This document shows positions 35,088 to 42,671 of a stretch of 64,000 nucleotides of DNA, piece by piece. The notes under the pieces were generated by a model, which worked only from the letters and a program-made list of their open reading frames with translations, did not search any database and was not told the DNA's origin. Made by a program: the position numbers and the translations under genes. This DNA comes from Motiliproteus sp047633175 (GTDB lineage: Bacteria; Pseudomonadota; Gammaproteobacteria; Pseudomonadales; Balneatricaceae), in NCBI GenBank assembly GCA_047633175.1, contig JBLIEQ010000019.1, positions 1 through 64,000 on the forward strand, written 5' to 3'. Every line of letters begins with the position of its first letter. The first letter of the stretch is position 1.

Positions 35088-35744
35088 TTATGTGATTTGT
35101 GCCTCGAGCCAGTGCTCGAGTTCGCTAAAATTGTCGATAATACGTTGCGGCGCATGCTTAAGCAGCCGCTCAGGATGATGTGCACCATAAGAGACACCGA
35201 CAGATCGCATGCCGGCTGCGACTGCCATGCCGAGGTCGTACTCGGTATCACCGACCATCACCGCCTCATCAACGCGATGACCGCTCTCTTCCAGTAGCTG
35301 CTCAAGCATCAGCGGATGGGGCTTGGAGCGGGTCTCATCCGCGCAACGGCTATAATCAAACGCCGTTTCAAGCCCGGCCTCAGCCAGGACTCTATCGAGC
35401 CCCTTACGGCTTTTACCCGTGGCTACGGCCAGGCGATAGCCGCGCTGCCGCAGACGAACAAGACCCTCCCGAACGCCGGGGAAAAAATCGGTAGCGGTAT
35501 CATCCCCTTCTATATAGTAATAACCATAGCGCTCGCGCATCTGCGAGCACTGGTCAGAACTCAGGCACCCAAACAGCTGCTCAAAGACCTCCGGCAGCCC
35601 CAGGCCAATGATATTGCGTACTGCCTCTGCGCTCGGCACGGGCAGCGCCACATCGACCGCCGCCTTCTGCATAGAGCGGGTAATCCGCTCGGCCGAGTCG
35701 AGCAAGGTACCATCCCAATCAAAAATAATAAGTTTTAAATTCAC
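35088..35744 (-). CDS. HAD-superfamily hydrolase, phosphoglycolate phosphatase-like
   Basis: 218 residues of HAD subfamily IA. Motif I is FDWDGTLLDS, motif II AVATGKSRKG, motif III KPHP and motif IV GDTEYDLGMA. Related proteins include Gph (phosphoglycolate phosphatase) and the HAD gene between rluC and sppA in Pseudomonas, whose position this matches. The usual upstream rluC is absent here; a MaoC hydratase gene lies there instead. Confidence 0.9.
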   Translation of the reverse strand: MNLKLIIFDWDGTLLDSAERITRSMQKAAVDVALPVPSAEAVRNIIGLGLPEVFEQLFGCLSSDQCSQMRERYGYYYIEGDDTATDFFPGVREGLVRLRQRGYRLAVATGKSRKGLDRVLAEAGLETAFDYSRCADETRSKPHPLMLEQLLEESGHRVDEAVMVGDTEYDLGMAVAAGMRSVGVSYGAHHPERLLKHAPQRIIDNFSELEHWLEAQIT

Positions 35745-35877
35745 ATTTACATCCTGACTTCAGAGTATTCAACATAAACGGCTAAAAATAGTTCACCGAA
35801 AATCGCACTTGGGTTTGGTCTGCTAAGTACCTTAGGCTACCCTAGCAGGAATATCATTTTAGTTATCAGGAGATAAC

Positions 35878-36306
35878 ATGAGCGACCTACACGGCTACTA
35901 TATCGAAGATCTTGAAGTGGGCATGACGGCGTCATTCGCCAAAACCGTCTCCGAGTCTGATGTCTACACCTTTGCCGGCATCACCGGCGACAACAATCCT
36001 GTCCATATCAATGCCGAGTATGCCGCTCAGACCATATTTAAAGAGCGCATCGTCCACGGCATGTTCAGCGCCGGACTGATCTCTGCGGTACTGGGCACCA
36101 AGCTTCCCGGACCCGGCGCCATCTACATCGACCAGAACATTAAATTCAAAGCCCCGGTCAAGTTTGGCGACACCCTCACCGCAACCGCCACCATCACCGA
36201 GATAAAAATGGAGCGTCGACGCGTCATATTGAGCACCGTCTGCACCGTCGGCGGCAAAACCGTTGCCAGCGGCAGCGCGACCCTGATGGTCGACTCTAAG
36301 AGCTAA
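35878..36306 (+). CDS. MaoC family (R)-specific enoyl-CoA hydratase
   Basis: 142 residues of the hotdog fold. The hydratase-2 motif with catalytic Asp and His reads FAGITGDNNPVHIN, and VHGMFSAGLIS follows. The PhaJ-like members link beta-oxidation to (R)-3-hydroxyacyl-CoA for polyhydroxyalkanoate. AGGAG sits 6 nt before the ATG. The isochorismatase-like gene follows after 26 bp. Confidence 0.9.
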   Translation: MSDLHGYYIEDLEVGMTASFAKTVSESDVYTFAGITGDNNPVHINAEYAAQTIFKERIVHGMFSAGLISAVLGTKLPGPGAIYIDQNIKFKAPVKFGDTLTATATITEIKMERRRVILSTVCTVGGKTVASGSATLMVDSKS

Positions 36307-36332
36307 ACACAGGTCAAACCAAGGAGCGCCAC

Positions 36333-36878
36333 ATGCTGATATCACCCGATAATGCCTTATTGCTGGTTATTGATATTCAGGAAAAACTGTTACCCGCCGT
36401 CTGCCAGCCAGACCAACTGGTTAAGCAAACGCGCTGGCTAATGGAGATAGCCGCAATAGTAAAGGTTCCGGTGCTGGTGTCAGAACAATACCCCCAGGGC
36501 CTGGGACATACGGTTGCCGAGCTGGCCAGCCTGGTGACTCCCGAGCAGGTCATGGCAAAGCTGCATTTTTCCTGCGCTGCCGAGCCCTCCTGTACTGAAA
36601 CGATAGCCCAACAGCAGCGTAAACAGATCGTTATCTGCGGCATGGAAGCGCATGTCTGCGTCCTGCAAACGGCCATAGGCTTGCATCTACAGGGGTTTGA
36701 GGTATTCGTGGTCGAGGATCTGATCACATCCCGCAACGAAACCGACAAGCAGCTCGCCATTACCCGCCTGCAACAACTGCAAATCCAGGTCGTCAGTCGT
36801 GAAATGGTTGCCTTTGAATGGATGCAAAAATCAGGAACAGAAAGCTTTAAGACGATCAGCAAAAACTACCTGCGCTAG
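36333..36878 (+). CDS. Isochorismatase family hydrolase
   Basis: 181 residues of the cysteine hydrolase family with its Asp-Lys-Cys triad: D14 (LLVIDIQEKL), lysine in AKLHFSC and the cysteine in GMEAHVCVLQTA. Substrates of this YcaC-like group are mostly unknown. AAGGAG before the ATG; likely in one transcript with the MaoC gene. A long terminator hairpin follows. Confidence 0.9.
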   Translation: MLISPDNALLLVIDIQEKLLPAVCQPDQLVKQTRWLMEIAAIVKVPVLVSEQYPQGLGHTVAELASLVTPEQVMAKLHFSCAAEPSCTETIAQQQRKQIVICGMEAHVCVLQTAIGLHLQGFEVFVVEDLITSRNETDKQLAITRLQQLQIQVVSREMVAFEWMQKSGTESFKTISKNYLR

Positions 36879-36893
36879 ACCTAGCAAACCAAG

Positions 36894-36947
36894 GGGTCAG
36901 GTCTTTCCGTGTGCGCACACGGAAAACCTGACCCTCTTTTTTTGACC
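36894..36947 (+). terminator. Long hairpin terminator after the isochorismatase-like gene
   Basis: GGGTCAGGT, one unpaired C, TTTCCGTGTGC pairing with GCACACGGAAA and ACCTGACCC, then TCTTTTTTT. Nearly perfect 20-bp stem without loop bases, between convergent genes. Confidence 0.88.
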
Positions 36948-36950
36948 TTT

Positions 36951-38849
36951 TTATCTAATAGCGCTCAGATGCTCCACAAAGGATTCGGGCTCGGGCACGC
37001 CGACCAGCATCGATCCGATCTGCTGCACCCCTGCACGATCATAGAACACCAGTGCGGGGGGGCCGATGATGCTGTAACGCTGATAAAGCGCCTTTGACGC
37101 CGCATCGTTGGCCGTGACATCGACCCTAATAGTGACAAATTCACTCAGCTTAGTGGCCACCGCAGGATCGGCGAAGGTATAGGCCTCCAGCTCTTTGCAG
37201 GACACACACCAGTCGGCATAAAAATCCAGCATCACCGGACTCTGTCGGCGTTTGGCCTGTTCCAGCAGCGGCTCCAGCTGCGCCAAAGAGGTGACATCCG
37301 TAAAGGTGACCCGGGCCGACGTCGCCTGCGACCCGCCTGCGGCCAACGCCTGCAGCGGCCGTAACAACGAGCCCTGCCCGGTGGCCGAGCCAATCAGCAG
37401 CATGATTGCATAGATTAACAGCAGCACACCCAGTGCCTTGCCCAGCTTAAGTACAGCGCCGGCGCCCTGTTCAAGCCGATCAAGGGCGTGCATAAAGACG
37501 GCACAACCGAGCAATATGCTGGCCAGTAAGATCTGAGTCACGATGCCGGCTACAATCCGGTCCAGCATCCAGACGGCCATCAGCAGCAACGCCACCCCAA
37601 ACACCTGCTTGACCACATTCATCCAGGCGCCAGCCCTTGGCAAGAGCTTACCCGCAGAGCCGCCGATCAATATCAACGGCAATCCCATTCCCAGACTCAG
37701 CACAAACAGCGCCAACCCCCCTAAAACCGGGTCACCGGTCTGGCCTATATACACCAGAGCGCCCGCCAGAGGCGCCGCGACACAGGGACCTACGATCAAA
37801 GCTGACAGCAAGCCCATAATGGCAACACCCAACAGTTGCCCGCCCTGCTGGCTCCGGCTCACCCGGTTAAGCACATTCTGAAACGACGTGGGCACCTCCA
37901 GCCGGTAAAAGCCAAACATCGATAATGACAGCGCCACGAACAGGCCGCTAAAGAGGGAGATAATCCACGGATTTTGAAAGCTTGCCTGCAGGTTTTCGCC
38001 GAACAGCCCGGCGAGAACGCCGATAACCGTATACGTCAGGCTCATCGACAAGACATAGACCAGCGACAAGCCGAAGGCCTTGCGCGTCGTGACCTGATCA
38101 CCCTGCCCTGCAATCACGCCCGCCAGTATAGGAATCATCGGAAACACACAGGGCGTAAGCGATAACGCCAGACCGGCCAGAAAGAACAGCCCAAGGGTAA
38201 GCCAAAGATTACCGCTGGCCAGCTGCGCAATAACCTGGCTGGGGTCCGTCAACGACAGCCCGACGTCCGCCTCGGGTCGACTCTGCTCTGTGCCAGCCTC
38301 TGCGCTATCTTCACCATTAGCCAGAGCGCTATCTTCTCTATTAGCTAGGACGGGCAGTGCAGCGGCCGTAAGCGGCACTTGCATAAGAGGCTGTATTTTT
38401 TCAACCGGCGGATAGCAGATACCGCCATCCCAACAACCCTGATACTCAACGCCCAGACTGCCATCGAGACGCGTCCCTTGAGTCGACTGTACCCGCAGCA
38501 GCAACTCCGCTTCATGATAATAGACGGCAACATCACCAAACAGCGGATCCGCTTTTAGTTTAGACTCAGGATAGCGAACCTCGACCACCTCGAGACCCTC
38601 ACCAGGCTTAAACTTGATCTTGTCACGATACAGGTAGTAACCCGGTTCAATTACCCAGTGCAGCCGATAGACACCCTGCCCGAGAGGGCTGGTACTCAGT
38701 TGATACGCCTGATCGACCGGTAGGGGACCATCGCTTGAGGCGATCAGCTGATCGAATACCGAGCCGTGCACCACCCCGCTCAGGGACAGCAGCAGCCAGA
38801 CACCGCAACAGCCCAGAGATAAACGCATACGGTTAAATAAAACAGACAT
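36951..38849 (-). CDS. dsbD: Thiol:disulfide interchange protein DsbD
   Basis: Carries electrons from cytoplasmic thioredoxin to periplasmic DsbC/DsbG and cytochrome c maturation. 632 residues: signal peptide (to about residue 29), periplasmic alpha domain with the cysteine pair in QGCWDGGICYPP, eight membrane segments with the beta-domain cysteines in LTPCVFPM and VGPCVAAP, and a C-terminal thioredoxin-like gamma domain with CVSCK. Around residues 167-182 an in-frame 24-bp tandem duplication gives LANREDSA-LANGEDSA in the linker between alpha and beta domains. Confidence 0.95.
   Translation of the reverse strand: MSVLFNRMRLSLGCCGVWLLLSLSGVVHGSVFDQLIASSDGPLPVDQAYQLSTSPLGQGVYRLHWVIEPGYYLYRDKIKFKPGEGLEVVEVRYPESKLKADPLFGDVAVYYHEAELLLRVQSTQGTRLDGSLGVEYQGCWDGGICYPPVEKIQPLMQVPLTAAALPVLANREDSALANGEDSAEAGTEQSRPEADVGLSLTDPSQVIAQLASGNLWLTLGLFFLAGLALSLTPCVFPMIPILAGVIAGQGDQVTTRKAFGLSLVYVLSMSLTYTVIGVLAGLFGENLQASFQNPWIISLFSGLFVALSLSMFGFYRLEVPTSFQNVLNRVSRSQQGGQLLGVAIMGLLSALIVGPCVAAPLAGALVYIGQTGDPVLGGLALFVLSLGMGLPLILIGGSAGKLLPRAGAWMNVVKQVFGVALLLMAVWMLDRIVAGIVTQILLASILLGCAVFMHALDRLEQGAGAVLKLGKALGVLLLIYAIMLLIGSATGQGSLLRPLQALAAGGSQATSARVTFTDVTSLAQLEPLLEQAKRRQSPVMLDFYADWCVSCKELEAYTFADPAVATKLSEFVTIRVDVTANDAASKALYQRYSIIGPPALVFYDRAGVQQIGSMLVGVPEPESFVEHLSAIR
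38302..38349. repeat. In-frame 24-bp tandem duplication in dsbD
   Basis: Units 38302-38325 and 38326-38349 both begin GCGCTATCTTC and differ at a few bases. They lie in the linker following the alpha domain. Confidence 0.9.
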
Positions 38850-38930
38850 CAGCTAAACGTTCCTGTGAGCATACAGTTAAGGGAGTCAAACCTAGACCGG
38901 CTATCATCGCAGAAAGTTCAACTAACAGAC

Positions 38931-38970
38931 ACTTAGAACCACTTAGAACCACTTAGAACCACTTAGAACC
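38931..38970. repeat. Four 10-bp repeats at the SH3-protein gene tail
   Basis: ACTTAGAACC four times in a row. On the - strand each unit gives TGGTTCTAAG; the first carries the last two codons and the stop (Trp-Phe-TAA) and the others are downstream copies. Confidence 0.95.
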
Positions 38971-39532
38971 ACTCATTGTTGCGCTGGCGACGCTTAGGGA
39001 GATGAGGAACGATAAGACCTATAAACAGACCGCCAAGCACCAACGCTCCGCCACGCAGTAACCAGCTCATCAATAGAGTCTCATCCATAGAACTGATCTC
39101 CAGCTTAAGGCGTTCGACCTCATTCTGCAGCCGGGAAACATCTGCCGTGTACTGAGTCTGCTGATTATTAGCCATTGATAGATCCGAATCCAGCGCAGTC
39201 AGCGCCTCGGCCTGCTCACCGACGAGCTTGCGACTGGCGGCCAGGGCTTTCTCAAGCTCAGGCAGGCGCAGGGCAAGACTCTGGCCCTTGTCTACATATT
39301 TACCCTGCACCCAACCTTCGGTACCCTTCGTCAGTCGTACCTTGATATACCCGGTGCTCTCGTCCTTAGCCAGCACATCAAGCATGGTGCCGCTAGACGG
39401 ATTGGAGATGATCCGATATTGGTTACTCGGACCACTATGCATAAATACCGACACCTCATCGCTGATATGATATTCCGCACCTATTGATACACTGGAAAAA
39501 AACAAAGTTATTAAAAACAAATATTTACGCAT
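38963..39532 (-). CDS. TIGR04211-type SH3 domain protein (YgiM-like)
   Basis: 189 residues: signal peptide to about residue 19, a bacterial SH3 domain (EVSVFMHSGPSNQYRI ... GTEGWVQGKYV), a coiled-coil stretch near 90-155 and a C-terminal membrane segment with a basic tail (LPKRRQRNNEWF). Presumably periplasmic, anchored by its C-terminus. E. coli YgiM is a relative without firm function. The tail WF-stop is repeated downstream in 10-bp units. Confidence 0.88.
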   Translation of the reverse strand: MRKYLFLITLFFSSVSIGAEYHISDEVSVFMHSGPSNQYRIISNPSSGTMLDVLAKDESTGYIKVRLTKGTEGWVQGKYVDKGQSLALRLPELEKALAASRKLVGEQAEALTALDSDLSMANNQQTQYTADVSRLQNEVERLKLEISSMDETLLMSWLLRGGALVLGGLFIGLIVPHLPKRRQRNNEWF

Positions 39533-39634
39533 AGATTTATTCCCTGGTACGAGCGCGATGAAGCCCTAAAAATAGCAGATTATAGCAGCCCCGGGCGCTT
39601 AGGTTAAACCGCTAATATAGATGATCGATGCTGT

Positions 39635-42571
39635 ATGCTGTCCACTGAATACACATCGAATACGAGGATAGCCGCCCTGTTTTCTACGACTTCACCACAT
39701 CAGACCCTGCAACAGGCGCTGCTGCGACAGCAGACGATTCTGACGCCCAATCGCCGTTTGAGCCGGCATATCCTCGACAGATATGGCCTCCAGCAGCGCC
39801 AACAGGGGATTCAGGCCTGGCATACCCCAGCCGTATTCTCACTCGAGGGCTGGGGGCGACAGCTGTGGCAGCAACTGCAGGACAGTAACCATCCGCTGGG
39901 GCGAGCACTGCTGCTCGACTCCCGCCAGGAACTGCAACTCTGGAAGCAGTGCCTGATGCAAGACCCCGACACCCAGCATTGGCTGCAACCGGCTGGCGCG
40001 GCACGACACGCACAGCAGGCGCTGAAAACTCTACAGCTCTGGCGTCAACACCCCCAATCGGAACAGTTGCAGCCCTTTGTCGCGGATGAACTGGTCTTCG
40101 AACGCTGGCACGACAGCTTTCGGGAACGCTGCCATGAACTCCAGGCGATTACCTTTTGCGATGCCATCGAACGCCTGATCAGCGCCTTTGAGCAGGGGGC
40201 TCTGGCTCCAGAGGCTCAGGTGTGGCTGGTTGAATTTCAGGATATAGCGCCGCTGTACCAGCGCCTGCTGGAGGTCGCCTTCAAAGAGCAGCACACACTG
40301 CATCAAGCACCACATCAAACACCACAGGGCATTCAGCCACCCGACCACTGCCAGCGTCTGGCATGCGATACCACTGAGCACGAGATTCAGCGTGCCGGCC
40401 AATGGGCCCGGCAGATATTACACTCTGTACCCGGCGCCTCTATCGCGATTGTCGACCCGCAACTGAGCGCCAGGCGCAGCCTGCACGAACGAATTTACCG
40501 CCAGATTCTTGAGCCGGCACCCCTCTTTGCGGACACTGCCGTCGATGCCCCGCTGTTCAATATGTCGATAGGTACGCCTCTGGCAGACTGCCCGGCCATC
40601 GACACCGCCCTGATGCTGCTAAGCCTGATCAACCGTCCACTGCTGCTCGATGAGCTTCCGGCACTGCTCTACAACCCGTTTCTGGCCGGACTGGAACCAG
40701 AGCTGGAACAGCGTATCGAATTGGAGCAACGCCTGCGCCGACTGGGGCTAGCCGAGCTGTCGCTGACCCTGATACTGCAGCAGCTGGCACGGCTCCGTTC
40801 GGCTAACCACAGGGCCCAAGGCCAGCAACAAGTATCGGAGCAGCTTTCGCTTTCTATTAAAAACTCGGAGCAGCTCTCTGAACAGGAACCCAAGCAGCTC
40901 TCGGAACAGCTCTCTATTCCGGAAAGTGAGCAACCCTGCTGCCCTATCCTGGAACAGGCGCTGCAACTGCTGCACAGAGCGCGGCATCTGCCTAAACGGA
41001 CCCTCAATGAGTGGAGCCCCTGGATATACAGCATCCTGACCCGAATGGGCTGGCCCGGCCAGCGCTCGGCCAGCAGCCTGGAGTACCAACAGCTCAAACA
41101 CTGGTACGAGCTGCTGGCAGGACTGACGCGTTTTGATCTCCTGCTGGAGCCGCTGAGTTTCAGCGATGCCTTGAAATTGCTGCGGACCGAGAGCCAGAGC
41201 ACTATTTTTCAACCCCAGACACCGGACTCGGCCCTGCAGATTCTAGGTCCTCTCGAGGCGGCCGGACTGCGCTTTACGCATCTCTGGGTGATGGGGCTCA
41301 ATGACGAGAGCTGGCCCACCCCGCCCGATCTCAATCCTTTGCTACCCGCCGCCTACCAGCAATTGATGCAGATGCCACACGCCTCGGCCGAGCGTGAGCT
41401 GAGTTTTGCCCGACAACTGACCCAGTTGTTTGCCGCCAGCGCGACCCAGGTGGTCTTCAGCCATCCGCAACGGATCGATGATCAGCACCTCAGACCCAGC
41501 GCACTGATCTGCGGGTATCCGGCGGTGACCCCCGACGAACTGCAACTGAGCCCCAAACACCGCTTCTGCGAACAGCAGCAGGCACCCCATCCTGCCCAAC
41601 TGCAAACAGGCGCCCCACGGGAGCTGATCGATACGGCACAGGCACCGGGCATCGATGCCCGGGAGCTTGCGTTATTGCGTGGCGGCAGCAGCATCCTCAC
41701 CAACCAGGCACTCTGCCCCTTCAGCGCCTTTGCGGTGCATCGCCTCGGGGCCAAACCGCTGGAGCGCTCACAAACAGGCCTGAGCCAGGCCGACAGAGGC
41801 AATCTGATACACGCCGTGATGGAACATATCTGGCAGCAGCTGCACTCCCAGAAACAGCTGTTGGCAGCAGAACCCCAGGCCCTGCAGCAGCTGATCGACA
41901 CTGCCATCACGAAAGCGATTACCCCCTTCCTCAAGCGCGTCCCCAGCTGGATGGGCAGCCGTTTCTGGGGCCTGGAGCAGCAACGCCTGCAGGCACTGGT
42001 CGAGCGCTGGTTGGCGCTGGAGCGCGAGCGGCCCGAGTTTCGCGTCGTGGGGGTCGAGAAGGCACTCAATACCGAGTTCGGAGGGATGCCGCTGCGCCTG
42101 CGCATCGATCGGGTAGACCGACTTAATGACGGCACCGAAATGCTGATCGATTATAAATCCGGCACTCCCCAGGTGGCAGACTGGTTTAGTGATCGGCCGC
42201 GACAGCCACAGCTGCCGCTGTACAGCTTGGTAACCCGCCATCCGGTCTCGGCCCTGGCCTTCGGGCAGCTTAATGCCCGTGAAGTCACGTTCAAGGGTGT
42301 CAGCGCCCAGGATATTCCCGCCCTCGGCATAACCCCCCTTGCACAGGTGCGCAACGCTGCCTGCGCCGACTGGGAGCAGATGCTCGGGTTATGGCAACAC
42401 AGCCTCGGTGCCTTGATGAGCGAGTTTATCGCCGGAGAGGTCAGGGTCGATCCGCTCGATCCTAATGCATACCAGTATTCCCAGTTACAGCCGTTTAATC
42501 GTTATTACGAACTGGAACGACTGGGCTCGAACCCCGAGCAAGAAATAGAAGAGGTGCCCAGTCATGACTGA
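39635..42571 (+). CDS. PD-(D/E)XK nuclease family protein, AddB-like (TIGR03623 type)
   Basis: 978 residues. The N-terminal part resembles the inactivated helicase of AddB/RexB proteins (TILTPNRRLSRHILDRYG) and the C-terminal part is a RecB-like nuclease: FRVVGVEKAL, RLRIDRVDR and LIDYKSGTP, then QLPLYSL. It is annotated in other genomes as a probable DNA repair protein. With the helicase-nuclease gene that follows it should form an AddAB-like double-strand-end-processing enzyme. Residues near 396-436 are a low-complexity insertion rich in SEQLS repeats. The stop TGA overlaps an ATGACTGAC start, and the tail is duplicated (see 42488-42671). Confidence 0.88.
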   Translation: MLSTEYTSNTRIAALFSTTSPHQTLQQALLRQQTILTPNRRLSRHILDRYGLQQRQQGIQAWHTPAVFSLEGWGRQLWQQLQDSNHPLGRALLLDSRQELQLWKQCLMQDPDTQHWLQPAGAARHAQQALKTLQLWRQHPQSEQLQPFVADELVFERWHDSFRERCHELQAITFCDAIERLISAFEQGALAPEAQVWLVEFQDIAPLYQRLLEVAFKEQHTLHQAPHQTPQGIQPPDHCQRLACDTTEHEIQRAGQWARQILHSVPGASIAIVDPQLSARRSLHERIYRQILEPAPLFADTAVDAPLFNMSIGTPLADCPAIDTALMLLSLINRPLLLDELPALLYNPFLAGLEPELEQRIELEQRLRRLGLAELSLTLILQQLARLRSANHRAQGQQQVSEQLSLSIKNSEQLSEQEPKQLSEQLSIPESEQPCCPILEQALQLLHRARHLPKRTLNEWSPWIYSILTRMGWPGQRSASSLEYQQLKHWYELLAGLTRFDLLLEPLSFSDALKLLRTESQSTIFQPQTPDSALQILGPLEAAGLRFTHLWVMGLNDESWPTPPDLNPLLPAAYQQLMQMPHASAERELSFARQLTQLFAASATQVVFSHPQRIDDQHLRPSALICGYPAVTPDELQLSPKHRFCEQQQAPHPAQLQTGAPRELIDTAQAPGIDARELALLRGGSSILTNQALCPFSAFAVHRLGAKPLERSQTGLSQADRGNLIHAVMEHIWQQLHSQKQLLAAEPQALQQLIDTAITKAITPFLKRVPSWMGSRFWGLEQQRLQALVERWLALERERPEFRVVGVEKALNTEFGGMPLRLRIDRVDRLNDGTEMLIDYKSGTPQVADWFSDRPRQPQLPLYSLVTRHPVSALAFGQLNAREVTFKGVSAQDIPALGITPLAQVRNAACADWEQMLGLWQHSLGALMSEFIAGEVRVDPLDPNAYQYSQLQPFNRYYELERLGSNPEQEIEEVPSHD

Positions 42572-42671
42572 CCCTACAGCCGTTGCTCCTAATAGTTATT
42601 ACGAACTGGAACGACTGGGCTCGAACCCGGAGCAAGATATGACAAAGGTGCCCAGCCATGACTGACCCTGT
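42488..42671. repeat. Tandem duplication of the addB-like/addA-like junction
   Basis: The segment from 42501 recurs at 42595 (94-bp offset) with 7 differences over about 75 bp and no indels there; a shorter match CAGCCGTT begins at 42488 and 42577. Each copy contains the nuclease gene tail, its TGA, an AGGTG ribosome site and ATGACTGACCC. Confidence 0.95.
42564..42665 (+). other. Short 'relay' open frame between the addB- and addA-like genes (33 codons)
   Basis: ATG at 42564 overlaps the end of the nuclease gene by 8 nt and copies the helicase gene's own start (MTDP). The frame then runs into the second copy of the nuclease tail (YYELERLGSNPEQ...VPSHD) and stops at 42665, overlapping the true helicase start (42658) by 8 nt. 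AGGTG precedes both ATGs. Product, if any, is unlikely to fold; a role in keeping translational coupling is my inference. Confidence 0.45.

Noticed and set aside
38931..38970. 10-bp repeats as iterons or a CRISPR remnant
   Set aside because: Units are directly adjacent, include the stop codon of the SH3 gene, and no replication gene or cas gene is near.
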